Assembly: GCA_902706235.1 (NCBI GenBank)
Contig: CACSJR010000015.1
Coordinates: 1 to 64,000 of the forward strand
Source: Citrobacter sp. 18056
Lineage (GTDB): Bacteria > Pseudomonadota > Gammaproteobacteria > Enterobacterales > Enterobacteriaceae
Length of the DNA stretch: 64,000 nucleotides
Direction of reading: 5' to 3'
Numbering within the stretch: position 1 is the stretch's first letter; the number at the start of each line of letters is the position of its first letter. Both the position numbers and the translations under genes were made by a program. Below the pieces are notes generated by a model, which was given only the letters and a program-made list of their open reading frames with translations, had not been told where the DNA came from and did not search any database. Of the stretch, positions 34,499-43,251 are shown one piece after another.

Positions 34499-34732
34499 GG
34501 TCCAGGCGGATGTTAACGCGAGCCTTCGGTATCTCGCTTTGAAAAGTCGATTCAGCCATTTCATTCCCTTAATGCTTAACAGTTGTGACAGATCCCATGG
34601 AGTTTCTTTACAAAAGGATGATAGAGTAAAACGCTCACAGAGATCAAATTGACAGATCAAAATCTTCCATTGGAGAATTCCTAACAATTTTCTTCTAAAT
34701 GTTAACGGAAGAGAGCGCCGTAGATTGCGCAT
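34499..34732 (-). pseudogene. unknown ORF truncated by IS903
   Basis: A 78-codon minus-strand frame from ATG 34732 (MRNLRRSLPLTFRRKLLG) runs directly into the IS inverted repeat, which supplies its stop. It is basic, with no recognised domain. GGGG lies just before the ATG. It may be a gene whose 3' part was lost when the IS rearranged this locus. I cannot link it to the 14-codon stub on the other side. Confidence 0.35.
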
Positions 34733-35201
34733 TTAAACCCCAAACAACCTGATTTCTACAGTTCTGCCAGAGGTTTTAACTGCCAGTAAACAAACGGGTA
34801 GTTAAACGTTGCTTAAATGAAAATAAATTGATCTAAGTCATGGTTAGTTGAGCGTATAGATACGACGGGGTTCGTACGAGAGTTGAATTTTTTCGGGTTT
34901 ACATTTTAATAAAAAATACCGATGAAAATTCCTAAAAAAATGGCTGCTAATTAACGATTTAATGTGCAACAAAATGATTCAATTCATTCGCGCAATGAAT
35001 GTTATTGATTCTTTTCAATCGCAGATATGGAATTGATAGGCAGGATTTCACACTATAAGTCGATAGGGCTGATCTGGAGCTTGTTTCGAATGTTCAGTTG
35101 ATTAATTCTTTAAAGCTTGAAGACTTTTTTATCGCACACCTGCTGATAACAGCTGCTCTAAAGCTGAAGCAACCATAGTAATTATGGATTGAGCAGAAAT
35201 C
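34733..35201. other. AT-rich spacer at the edge of the Ter island
   Basis: No supportable gene is seen in this stretch. It contains a palindrome with arms ATTCATT and AATGAAT (34982-35000, 5-nt spacer) and separates the IS-damaged T6SS fragment from the Ter-linked genes. It may be the junction of two acquired segments. Confidence 0.5.
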
Positions 35202-35429
35202 CTATGAGATATCCACTTCGGTCCAAACGACTTGTTTACCCAGAAATCTTGTCAGAGCACCTTTTGCAAATTTTACCTCAGAGTAAAAACGTGGGAAAAA
35301 TCCATCAAAAGTTTGTGTGCCGTTACGCCTATAAGCAGGTTCAACCGTAAGGCAATACTCAGTGCCATCATGCGAAATGAAGAAGGTATAGCCGTCCTCA
35401 GTGGTTGATTTAAGCTGCTTAACACTCAT
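35202..35429 (-). CDS. small conserved-looking protein, 75 aa
   Basis: The start is ATG 35429 (MSVKQLKSTTEDG) with AAGGA 6 nt upstream. The sequence alternates short beta-like segments (YTFFISHDGTEYCLTVEPAY) and a FDGFFPRFYSEVKFAKGALTRF segment. There is no signal or membrane segment. I do not recognise the family. It is divergent from the HAD gene at the Ter-island edge, so it may be a cargo gene of the island. Confidence 0.55.
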   Translation of the reverse strand: MSVKQLKSTTEDGYTFFISHDGTEYCLTVEPAYRRNGTQTFDGFFPRFYSEVKFAKGALTRFLGKQVVWTEVDIS

Positions 35430-35603
35430 GTTAGATCCTTGAAGGTCTGAGATCTCATCTAGCACTCAATAGTACAGCTTCTGTAAATACCCGGCCAATA
35501 GATGTGGTGCCTGTTAGCAGTGTATCCGATGCTGACAGGCTTTGAGTAGTCCTCTCAAGATGGTAAAATAGAGTAAATCTTTCTAATTCAAAAAGAGCAA
35601 CTT

Positions 35604-36278
35604 GTGGATAATTCATCTCGTGCAGAACTTAAGGTTCTTTCCGTTTTTGACTTCGACGGAACTCTTACCCGACATGATAGCTTTATCCCCTTCCTGCGTT
35701 TTGCCTTCGGTAACAGTACCTTCACTCGCCGAGTGATCAAACTCGCTATACCTACTCTGCGGTGTTTAAGCCGCAAACTAACTCGTGATGAACTCAAAGA
35801 AATTTTGATATCAACATTCCTCACAGGTATTGAGGAAAAGTGGGTCCAGGAGAAAGCTGAAGCCTATTGCAATCTTTACTGGGGTCGTCTTATGAGAGCA
35901 TCAGGCCTACTGGCTGTGGCGTCTGAAGTTTCTAACAATGTTGAGGTGACACTTTGTTCGGCTTCACCGAGGCTTATACTTGTTCCGTTTGCTGAGCGGC
36001 TAGGAGTTAAGCTCATCGGTACAGAGCTGGAAAGTGTTGATGGTATTCTGACCGGGCGCATTACAGGGCACAATTGCCGCTGCATACAGAAAATTAATCG
36101 GCTGGAATCCATTTACGGACCATTAGATCAGTATCATCTTCGAGCCTGGGGGGACACTCCTGGAGATTATGAATTGCTGGCAGCCGCTAAGGATGCCCAC
36201 TGGAGGCACTTCCATCCTCGTTGGGACAGGAAGAAATCTTCTATACACCGCTTAAAAGAGAAATCATTCAGGGTCTGA
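35604..36278 (+). CDS. HAD-IB family phosphatase
   Basis: This 224-residue haloacid-dehalogenase-fold hydrolase has motif I VFDFDGTLTRHDSF near residue 14, motif II in TLCSASPRL (about 117-125) and motif III/IV in WGDTPGDYELL (about 183-193). The conserved Asp-x-Asp is present, so it is probably an active phosphatase, perhaps on a phospho-amino acid or lipid-linked phosphate as in SerB or PGP-type relatives. The start is GTG 35604, with AAGAG upstream. HAD genes of this kind often accompany ter clusters. It is convergent with terF and shares the terminator region with it. Confidence 0.85.
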   Translation: MDNSSRAELKVLSVFDFDGTLTRHDSFIPFLRFAFGNSTFTRRVIKLAIPTLRCLSRKLTRDELKEILISTFLTGIEEKWVQEKAEAYCNLYWGRLMRASGLLAVASEVSNNVEVTLCSASPRLILVPFAERLGVKLIGTELESVDGILTGRITGHNCRCIQKINRLESIYGPLDQYHLRAWGDTPGDYELLAAAKDAHWRHFHPRWDRKKSSIHRLKEKSFRV

Positions 36279-36345
36279 AATTGCGCCGCAGAATGTTTTA
36301 AAGAATACGCTGGGAGCTAACTTTTCAAGGATTAGTGGGTCGTTG

Positions 36346-36374
36346 AAGACCCAGAAGTCTTGCCTGGGTCTTTT
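36346..36374 (+). terminator. terminator after the HAD gene
   Basis: An AAGACCCAG/CTGGGTCTT stem with a 9-nt loop ends in TTTT. It lies between the convergent HAD and terF genes and probably terminates the HAD transcript. Confidence 0.75.
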
Positions 36375-36411
36375 GCCGGTGCCCTTTACTTAAGGTAATT
36401 CTGAAGGCGAG

Positions 36412-37653
36412 TTAAAGGATATTTAATTTTTTTGTTTCATCTATCCACGCTCTGAATTCTTCCAGTAAGTTATCGTATAATTTTTCATCGCTGATGGAAC
36501 CGAAATCATCCATTGCAAAGAAATGGGTGTTATCAACACGGCGGTCTGTAAAATCATCCAGATTTTTCAGGATCCCGTAGCTTGAACCACCCAGGCCGAC
36601 GAACTTCCAGAATATGGGGTAGTTAGCTGAGCGCCGGATAGCATTCTTAATTGCCCCGGTTTTGCTTATCCCACCATCGGTAATAAACACTACGTAAACC
36701 GGGATTTTGGAGTCCTTGAAGTAATCGACAATTTCTTCCATTACCGGCGGTTCATTGTTAGTCCCGCCTAGCCCCGGCAGATTTTCCCAGGCTGAACGCT
36801 TTCCGGATCCACGAATGGTCTGAACATACTCGTCAAGGTTATCCAGAGTAACGTTTGGATACTTCTTATGCTTCTCTCCAAACCCCCATACATCCATTTC
36901 ACCATCGTCATCAAATTGGGCGGCAAGAACGGCGATACGGTCCAGCACGGACTGAACGTTGCCCTTGTTGAACTGACCACTCATTGAACCGGATGCATCA
37001 AGGACAAACGCAACTGCGGCCTTCAGTGTATCCAGTTTATTTTTAGTGAGGCTGACAGAGGCCTTTTTAGCGAGGCTGACAAGCCGTGGTGATTTGGTTT
37101 CGAGTTTCTTTTCCAGGCTGATACGAGCAGGTTGTACTTGCTGCGGGGCTGACTGCGCGACATCAACACCATAGCTAATGGCCAGAGGCTCAAGCCCACC
37201 ATTGAAACCCTGTCCGAGCGCACGAAGTTTCCAGGCGCCATTGTGTCGATATACTTCGCCCAGGATGATTGCTTTCTCACTACGGTTCTGAGTCTCAACC
37301 TGAAACTCAGCGATGCCTGGTGCCTGAATGCTCAATAAACTGAGCCCACTAATTGTCTCTTCACCATCAATGACAACAGTGATCGCAATTTTACTGACGT
37401 TAGTGGGAACACGATCCAGTGCTATGTCAATACTGGACTGGTGGGAACCGGTAACGAGCTTTACTGCACCCTCAGGAGAAGACAGATTATTATAAAAGAT
37501 AAAGTCGGCATCGCCCGTGACCTTTCCTTGAGCATTAAGCAGGAACAGACAGGTATCGGGTTCACCCTTAAAACCGGGACATACCGGATATCTCAGATTG
37601 AGCGTGATAGATAATGTAGATAGAAGAGTATTTTGACCTGACTGTAATTGCAT
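36412..37653 (-). CDS. terF: tellurium resistance protein TerF
   Basis: This 413-residue cytosolic protein matches the usual TerF length. An N-terminal TerD-like domain (about 1-175; [38 protein letters not shown]) is joined by a Gln/Pro linker to a C-terminal vWA domain (about 205-410). The metal-binding MIDAS motif is [11 protein letters not shown], with a later FITDGG. The acidic calcium loop [13 protein letters not shown] seen in TerD, TerE and TerZ is missing here and replaced by [12 protein letters not shown]. It is the last gene of the leftward ter operon, 15 bp after the 216-aa membrane-protein gene. Family roles are stress and tellurite resistance, phage inhibition and colicin resistance. 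Confidence 0.92.
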   Translation of the reverse strand: MQLQSGQNTLLSTLSITLNLRYPVCPGFKGEPDTCLFLLNAQGKVTGDADFIFYNNLSSPEGAVKLVTGSHQSSIDIALDRVPTNVSKIAITVVIDGEETISGLSLLSIQAPGIAEFQVETQNRSEKAIILGEVYRHNGAWKLRALGQGFNGGLEPLAISYGVDVAQSAPQQVQPARISLEKKLETKSPRLVSLAKKASVSLTKNKLDTLKAAVAFVLDASGSMSGQFNKGNVQSVLDRIAVLAAQFDDDGEMDVWGFGEKHKKYPNVTLDNLDEYVQTIRGSGKRSAWENLPGLGGTNNEPPVMEEIVDYFKDSKIPVYVVFITDGGISKTGAIKNAIRRSANYPIFWKFVGLGGSSYGILKNLDDFTDRRVDNTHFFAMDDFGSISDEKLYDNLLEEFRAWIDETKKLNIL

Positions 37654-37668
37654 GACTTTATTCCTTGT

Positions 37669-38319
37669 TTAGTAACCGTAGTCTCTGGCACCCTTTACGC
37701 GGGTTCTGACCTGAAGCGCTGAAATACACTCATCACGCTTTTGTTTGTTTGAAAAGTTGATACGGCGGGATCCGAAATCACCATGAATATAGAAGTTAAC
37801 ACCTTTCTCGCGTGTGATATTCGATATTTTTCGAATATCAATACTGTCCTGCTCGCCCATCCTACTCAGAAACTTTAGACGAAGCCAGTCACCTAACCCC
37901 ATATTACCTAGATCAGCAGGCAGAATCATGGTCCTGTCATTGTCGTTAAAAATTATGCCGAAATATTCGATGGCGATGCGCTCCGCCATTTTTTTCATTG
38001 GCCAGACCATTACTACTGGATAGAGAACTAACATAATTCTTATAATGTACTGTGATGTTTCCGGCGATACAAATTTTGTAGGAAGAGTACTGAGTTGCAG
38101 AGCGAGCACAGCTGAAGCCACTATTATAGCGATGGAGGCACCTAATGTTTTAAACAAGACGCCAATATCATATACACGCTGAGTATTAGGGATTGCTGAA
38201 TATTTTCTTTTTAATTTTCGATAGAAAAAAATACCGAATATCAGAAATGGTAGGAACACAAATAATGCAACTACAAGAAGTAGTATTGACGCTGAGCCAT
38301 CATCTTTTTTCTTTGCCAT
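37669..38319 (-). CDS. ter-operon membrane protein, 216 aa
   Basis: I do not recognise this family. Hydrophobic stretches lie at about residues 10-30, 53-75 and 88-107, followed by a soluble C-terminal half with a PH-like alternation (MILPADLGNMGLGDWLRLKF, INFYIHGDFGSRRINF-like segments). An Asn-rich IIFNDNDRT turn precedes it. It starts with MAKKKDDGS and is probably an inner-membrane protein with a cytosolic domain. It is not in the classical terZABCDEF order, so it is an insertion in this operon, lying between a terminator after terE and terF. Confidence 0.7.
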   Translation of the reverse strand: MAKKKDDGSASILLLVVALFVFLPFLIFGIFFYRKLKRKYSAIPNTQRVYDIGVLFKTLGASIAIIVASAVLALQLSTLPTKFVSPETSQYIIRIMLVLYPVVMVWPMKKMAERIAIEYFGIIFNDNDRTMILPADLGNMGLGDWLRLKFLSRMGEQDSIDIRKISNITREKGVNFYIHGDFGSRRINFSNKQKRDECISALQVRTRVKGARDYGY

Positions 38320-38337
38320 GTGCTAACACCCATAAAA

Positions 38338-38361
38338 AACCCCGGCAAATGCACCGGGGTT
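38338..38361 (-). terminator. intrinsic terminator inside the ter operon
   Basis: An AACCCCGG/CCGGGGTT stem with an 8-nt loop is followed on the minus strand by a run of six or seven T (TTTTTT). It lies 16 bp after the terE stop and before the membrane gene and terF, so terZABCDE and the last two genes may be expressed at different levels. Confidence 0.85.
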
Positions 38362-38377
38362 GATTTTATTATAATTA

Positions 38378-38953
38378 TTAAATATTCACGCCGTGCTGGG
38401 TTGCCAGTGCAGATAACCCCCCTGCGAACCCCTGGCCTACAGCTTTAAATTTCCACTCTGCACCATGGCGATACAGTTCACCGAAGACCATAGCGGTTTC
38501 GGTTGACGCGTCTTCAGAAAGATCGAAACGGGCAATTTCTGCGCCGTTGTCGTTGTTGTAAACGCGCATGAAGCTGTTGCTCACCATGCCGAAGTTTTGT
38601 TTACGGGCTTCTGCATCATAGATGGTAACAGCAAACACCAGTTTTTTGATGTCTGCTGAGACTTTGGTCAGATCGATTTTCACCTGCTCATCGTCGCCAT
38701 CACCTTCCCCAGTGCGGTTGTCACCCTGATGCTCAACCGCGCCATCAGGGCTGGTTTTGTTATTGAAGAAAATGAAATGGGCATCTGACAGCACTTTACC
38801 GTCTTCACCAACGGCGAAAACGGAAGCGTCCAGGTCAAAACCCTGGCCGTCAGTTACACGGGCGTCCCAGCCCAGGCCAACCATCGCTACGTTCATGGTT
38901 GGTGCTTCTTTGGTCAGAGATACGTTGCCACCTTTTACGAGAGAAACTGCCAT
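38378..38953 (-). CDS. terE: tellurium resistance protein TerE
   Basis: This 191-residue TerD-domain protein starts at ATG 38953 behind CAGGAG ([15 protein letters not shown]). The calcium-binding loop [13 protein letters not shown] is intact at about residues 77-89, and the closing [20 protein letters not shown] is characteristic. It is 69 bp downstream of terD, with which it is highly similar. In Ter systems TerD and TerE bind calcium and associate with the membrane complex built around TerC. Confidence 0.95.
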   Translation of the reverse strand: MAVSLVKGGNVSLTKEAPTMNVAMVGLGWDARVTDGQGFDLDASVFAVGEDGKVLSDAHFIFFNNKTSPDGAVEHQGDNRTGEGDGDDEQVKIDLTKVSADIKKLVFAVTIYDAEARKQNFGMVSNSFMRVYNNDNGAEIARFDLSEDASTETAMVFGELYRHGAEWKFKAVGQGFAGGLSALATQHGVNI

Positions 38954-39022
38954 TTTTTGCTCCTGCAAACAGTTGAAATAGGGCCGAATCAACAACCCGG
39001 GGTATTAAAAGTTACTTTTCGA

Positions 39023-39601
39023 TCAGGACGCGTTAATGCCGTACTGAGCACATACAGATGCCAGACCACCGGCATAACCCTGTCCCACTGCGCGGAATTT
39101 CCACTCACCATTGTGGCGATACAGCTCACCAAACAGCATTGCAGTTTCAGTGGAAGCATCTTCGGTCAGATCGTAGCGAGCAACTTCTGTCTGGTTATCA
39201 TCATTAACCAGGCGAATAAATGCACCAGATACCTGGCCAAAGCTCTGGCGACGAGCCTGAGCATCATGGATAGTCACAACGAAGATAATCTTGTCAACGT
39301 CAGACGGGACGGCGTCCAGCTTAATTTTAAGTGATTCATCATCGCCATCGCCTTCACCTGTGCGGTTATCGCCAGTATGGGTTACGGAACCGTCAGAAGA
39401 CGTCAGGTTGTTGTAGAAGATGAAATCAGCGTCACCGCGCACTTTGCCGCTTGCGGCCAGAAGGAATGCTGAAGCATCCAGGTCAAAGTCCTGACCGTCA
39501 GTTGAACGTGCATCCCAGCCAAGGCCCACCAGGACGTTTTTCATTGACGGAGCAGCTTTACTCAGGGATACATTCCCACCTTTGGAAAGAGAAACACTCA
39601 T
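39023..39601 (-). CDS. terD: tellurium resistance protein TerD
   Basis: This 192-residue TerD-domain protein has the expected length. It begins [15 protein letters not shown], carries [20 protein letters not shown], the calcium loop [13 protein letters not shown], and ends with [25 protein letters not shown] precedes the start. It follows terC by 47 bp in transcription order. The neighbouring terE is a close paralogue, probably an ancient tandem duplication. Confidence 0.96.
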   Translation of the reverse strand: MSVSLSKGGNVSLSKAAPSMKNVLVGLGWDARSTDGQDFDLDASAFLLAASGKVRGDADFIFYNNLTSSDGSVTHTGDNRTGEGDGDDESLKIKLDAVPSDVDKIIFVVTIHDAQARRQSFGQVSGAFIRLVNDDNQTEVARYDLTEDASTETAMLFGELYRHNGEWKFRAVGQGYAGGLASVCAQYGINAS

Positions 39602-39648
39602 AAATAACCTCCTCGATTAGTAATTGTTCAGGTTAATGCTTAAGGGGA

Positions 39649-40689
39649 TCAGCTCCCCTTTTCCTCAGATTCTGGTTTTCCCGGGAACATAACGCTTGCA
39701 AGGATACCCAGCGCCAGTACACCCAGTACAACATACAAGCTGGTTGTTGCCGCGATACTGTAACCATGATGCCAGATGTGATCGGTTGCATTCAGGCCCA
39801 GTTTTGCAGCAATGAAGAACAGCAGAACGATGACTGCCTTCTCCAGATGAACCAGGTACTGTTTCAGTGCCTCAAGGACAAAGTACAGCGTTCGAAGGCC
39901 CAGGATAGCAAACATCATGGCACTATAGACGATCAACGGTTCACGGCTGACGGCAATGATTGCCGGTACTGAGTCAAACGCAAACATCACATCCGAAAGT
40001 TCAACCACAGCCACACACAGGAACAGCGGAGTGGCATACAGCGCCGCCTTTTTACCGCGCCCAATGGTTACGTCACTGTTTTCTGGCTTAGCCAGTTCAG
40101 CATCAACTTCCTTCTGATTCAGCAGGAATGAATGACCTCTGAGCTTCGGCCAGATGGGGAAGAAACGTTTAACCATGCGGTAAGCAAGATGCTGAGAATA
40201 ATCTTCAATTTCATCATCGTCATCTCCGCTTTTAAGCATCATGACTGCCGTCCAGGCAACGATGACAGCGAAGACAACTTCAACGTACGGACCCAGGCTC
40301 AGAAGACTCGTACCGATGGCGACAAAGATCCCCCTGAAGACAATGGCACCAATAATCCCCCAGTACAGAACGCGATGGCGATAGCGATCGGGTACGGCAA
40401 ACCAGGAGAAGATGGCCATCATGACAAACAGGTTGTCGACCGACAGCACTTTCTCAAGTGCATAACCTGTGACAAACAGGCTGGCAACTTCTGCACCGTG
40501 GTGGATGTAGAGGAAACTGGCAAATGCCATCGCAACCACAACCCAGAATACAGACCAGAGCGCCGCACTCTTCAGGGAGATTGGCTTGTCGTCACGGTGC
40601 ATAAACAGGTCAATAAAGATGGCACCGACTGAAAGCGCAATGAAAACAATGACTGTTTCAGTCGGGAAGCCGATGTGTGTTGAAACCAT
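39649..40689 (-). CDS. terC: integral membrane protein TerC
   Basis: This 346-residue protein matches classical TerC in length and has about nine hydrophobic segments. Diagnostic features are TGYALEKVLSVDNLFV with its membrane Asp and Asn, and VVELSDVMFAFDSVPAIIAV, where the acidic residues lie within helices, as in metal-ion exporters of the LysE/TerC superfamily. A charged cytosolic loop (SGDDDDEIEDYSQ) is present. It is the membrane core of the Ter complex with TerB and the TerD proteins. A relation to Mn or Ca efflux is known for Alx/MntP-like family members. Confidence 0.96.
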   Translation of the reverse strand: MVSTHIGFPTETVIVFIALSVGAIFIDLFMHRDDKPISLKSAALWSVFWVVVAMAFASFLYIHHGAEVASLFVTGYALEKVLSVDNLFVMMAIFSWFAVPDRYRHRVLYWGIIGAIVFRGIFVAIGTSLLSLGPYVEVVFAVIVAWTAVMMLKSGDDDDEIEDYSQHLAYRMVKRFFPIWPKLRGHSFLLNQKEVDAELAKPENSDVTIGRGKKAALYATPLFLCVAVVELSDVMFAFDSVPAIIAVSREPLIVYSAMMFAILGLRTLYFVLEALKQYLVHLEKAVIVLLFFIAAKLGLNATDHIWHHGYSIAATTSLYVVLGVLALGILASVMFPGKPESEEKGS

Positions 40690-40711
40690 ATTTTACCCTT
40701 AGGGATGTGGA

Positions 40712-41167
40712 TCAGAGGCCAAACTCAGCCGGGTCGAAGCCCAACGCGATAGCGATCTCGCGGGAGGCAAGTTTCTCATCCTGATCGAAGTTACCGTCAC
40801 TCTTCGCAACAGCAATACCAACACGTAAGGCCAGCTGAGCAGCTTCAGGCTGGTCTTTCAGCGCCAGAATGTATTTCATGGTTTCACCCTTACCAATTTC
40901 CATATCGAAATCGAAGCTTGAAACCAGTTTATTGAAGAACTCGATAACCTCATTGGTATCGAATACCTTCAGCTCTTCTGAAGAGCGCAGAAAACCCATC
41001 ATCTTCTGTTTTTCTTCTGAACTCACGCCATCACTGGATACGGCAATTCGCGCGCAAACAGCAACGGTGCCCTGCATAAATTTTTTATTTTTGAAACGGC
41101 CAACCTGGCGGGTCAGTTCATCCCGGCCAGAGTTAATGGCACCTTTTACTTTGTCGAATAAGCTCAT
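40712..41167 (-). CDS. terB: tellurium resistance protein TerB
   Basis: The 151-residue protein starts at ATG 41167 (MSLFDKVKGAINSGRD) with AAGGAAACAGGT upstream; a longer frame through terA is a shadow. The all-helical TerB domain (about 25-148) carries the paired acidic signatures VSSDGVSSEEKQKMM and KSDGNFDQDEKLASREIA, which bind divalent metal. It acts at the inner face of the membrane with TerC. Confidence 0.95.
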   Translation of the reverse strand: MSLFDKVKGAINSGRDELTRQVGRFKNKKFMQGTVAVCARIAVSSDGVSSEEKQKMMGFLRSSEELKVFDTNEVIEFFNKLVSSFDFDMEIGKGETMKYILALKDQPEAAQLALRVGIAVAKSDGNFDQDEKLASREIAIALGFDPAEFGL

Positions 41168-41189
41168 ACCTGTTTCCTTTTTAACTGTG

Positions 41190-42347
41190 TTATTTAGAAC
41201 CAGCGCTCCAGCGAAATCCCCATCCAAATGCCTGGTCCATTTCTTGCTGGCCTTTAAAGTACTGGTTGATACGCTCGACTTTAATTGCACCGTTTTCGTT
41301 GACGAGTCGGGCAATGGCGCACAATGTGCGACGGTTTTCACCTTCGGTCAGGCGAGTCTCAATCGGCGGCTGATCGGGAACGTGAATAGTGACCACGCCA
41401 TCTGTCTTATCCCAGCTGGGGACACCTTCATAAATAAAGGCGTAGATCAGCACTTCACGGATATGTTTCCATTCACGGCCATTGATATGCAGCCACTCGC
41501 CGTCTGACACATCACCCGTCCGATCATCACCCTTAAGCTGAACGTAAGGTTCATCGCGATATTCACCGAAAGCATTGCCCAGTGCCTGAATGACTGACTT
41601 ATAACCGTCCTGAAGCTCAACAAAAGCCCCGAGGTCAAGATCGATTCCTTTGGAGCCGAACATGCCTGCAAAGCCGGATTTGCCGCTACCCCGGTGCCAG
41701 TTCAGGTTAATCCGGATTTCACCGAAGTTATCCCGTTTGGTCAGGCTGATTGCGGGCTTCTCTTTTGTCAGCGATACCTTGCTCAGGCTGATTTTTGTCT
41801 CAACTGGCGGAGGGGTTACAACCGGAGGAGTCGGGGCTGCGGGAGCCGGTTCGTCGGCAATATTTACGCCGAAATGCTCTGCCAGCGGTTTAAGTCCACC
41901 GTTGAACCCCTGCGCAACGAAGCGAAATTTCCAGTCATTATTACGACGGTAAAATTCACCCAAAATTAAGGCTGCTTCCTGACGGCCGCTCAGTTCGACA
42001 ATGCCGCTAACCAGGCCGGTAGCCCCTTGCTCCACGTCGATGGAAAGATTACGAAGACCAGACACCGTCTGCCCACCGTCACAGGTCACGGTGAACGCAA
42101 TTTTCTGGACATCAGGTTTCAGCCGGTTGAGCGCGACAGTAAAGGTTGAGTACTGGCCTTCACTGACCAGGCTGACGGTACCATCATCGTTACGTGGCTG
42201 ACCATAGAACACCATGTCGGCATCACCCTGGACCTTCCCGTCTGCGTACAGGCGAAACGCAGAAGCATCCACCGGGCCTCCTGATGTGACCCGAACCCGC
42301 AATTCCTGGGCTGGAACGGGGGCATTGCCCCCCGGCGTCAGGTTCAT
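41190..42347 (-). CDS. terA: tellurium resistance protein TerA
   Basis: This 385-residue protein has two TerD-like domains. The N-terminal one is at about 1-165 (GGPVDASAFRLYADGK, AALILGEFYRRNNDWKFRFV) and the second at about 200-380 (NLNWHRGSGKSGFAGMFGSK). A Pro-rich linker (PAPAAPTPPVVTPPPVET) joins them. The second domain has KGDDRTGDVSDGEW in place of the usual acidic loop. Its ATG overlaps the terZ stop by one base (TAATG), so translation is coupled. Confidence 0.95.
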   Translation of the reverse strand: MNLTPGGNAPVPAQELRVRVTSGGPVDASAFRLYADGKVQGDADMVFYGQPRNDDGTVSLVSEGQYSTFTVALNRLKPDVQKIAFTVTCDGGQTVSGLRNLSIDVEQGATGLVSGIVELSGRQEAALILGEFYRRNNDWKFRFVAQGFNGGLKPLAEHFGVNIADEPAPAAPTPPVVTPPPVETKISLSKVSLTKEKPAISLTKRDNFGEIRINLNWHRGSGKSGFAGMFGSKGIDLDLGAFVELQDGYKSVIQALGNAFGEYRDEPYVQLKGDDRTGDVSDGEWLHINGREWKHIREVLIYAFIYEGVPSWDKTDGVVTIHVPDQPPIETRLTEGENRRTLCAIARLVNENGAIKVERINQYFKGQQEMDQAFGWGFRWSAGSK

Positions 42348-42928
42348 TAGCGAATAACCGTTGAAACGATATCTGAGTGCATATCGTCAATTGTGCGGCC
42401 ACGACAGGCAAGCCCATGGGCAGTAAAGTCCCAGTTCCCGTTATTACGGCGTAGCGAAGAAATGACAATCCCGGTATGTGAGCCCTGCTCAGTCAGTTTA
42501 TAGCGAGCCAGCTCTTTGCCGGTTTGGTCGACCACACGGCAAAACGCATTTTCGACATCATTGAATGACTGACCACGGAAGCTATTAACCGTAAACGCCA
42601 GGTATTCAATGTTTGCAGGCAAACGGGAAAGGCTGACATTAATCACTTCATCGTCGCCGTCACCTTCACCGGTCAGGTTATCGCCGCTGTGAACAACAGC
42701 CCCGCATGTGGATTTCAATTTACGGAACCAGATGGTGTCAATTTTATTACCGGCGTTGTCCATGAGTACGCAGCCAGCATCGAGATCGATTGAGCCGGTG
42801 CCACCTAATAATCCGCCAAGAAAACCTTTTTTCTTAACTGGATCCCAACCGAGACCGAATTGAAGCTGGCTTAATGCAGAGGATTCTTTGCTGAGCGACA
42901 CCGTCTGATTCTTACTTAATGAAACCAT
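42347..42928 (-). CDS. terZ: tellurium resistance protein TerZ
   Basis: This 193-residue TerD-domain protein is the first gene of the operon. It carries LQFGLGWDPVKKKGFLGGLL near residue 22, the calcium loop [13 protein letters not shown] at about 87-99, and a closing SSLRRNNGNWDFTAHGLACRG. The length is as in classical TerZ. Upstream lies a 323-bp divergent control region with three palindromes. Transcription should start there and run through terZABCDE. Confidence 0.95.
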   Translation of the reverse strand: MVSLSKNQTVSLSKESSALSQLQFGLGWDPVKKKGFLGGLLGGTGSIDLDAGCVLMDNAGNKIDTIWFRKLKSTCGAVVHSGDNLTGEGDGDDEVINVSLSRLPANIEYLAFTVNSFRGQSFNDVENAFCRVVDQTGKELARYKLTEQGSHTGIVISSLRRNNGNWDFTAHGLACRGRTIDDMHSDIVSTVIR

Positions 42929-42993
42929 GTTTTATTCCTTAAAATGGTAATGGCCGAGACAATCAAAGGTATGTTTATTAACTGACGTAGAAA

Positions 42994-43177
42994 ATCATAT
43001 CATGATGAAGTTCACTGGCAAGGAAATTTTTGATTGTTTTCCTTTTAATCATGATTCAGTAAGCTTCGCTTATAGTTTTCTGTGTTGTTTTTATGTGTTT
43101 ATTCAGTGTGTTGGTGGTTGGCTATGAAACGGATAGATGCACCTTTCTCTAAAATGTGAGCAATCATATTATGATTG
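42994..43177. promoter_or_regulatory. three ATCAT/ATGAT palindromes between the ter arms
   Basis: Within the divergent terZ/ATP-grasp intergenic region I see three related palindromes. They are ATCAT-ATC-ATGAT at 42994-43006, AATCATGATT at 43047-43056, and a perfect 17-bp CAATCATA-T-TATGATTG at 43161-43177. A shared core (ATCAT paired with ATGAT) at three places suggests operators for one regulator of both arms, for example TerW. Spacer lengths differ, which weakens the case for the shorter two. Confidence 0.5.
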
Positions 43178-43251
43178 ACATGTGTCATTGGTGCCCATAA
43201 ACTCTCCTCTCTACCATAATTTGCATTGCGTCCCAGGAAAAATTAAAGACA

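Noticed and set aside
41168-41341. N-terminal extension of TerB into terA
   Set aside because: The extension lies wholly inside terA in another frame, while ATG 41167 has a good ribosome binding site and gives the classical 151-aa TerB.
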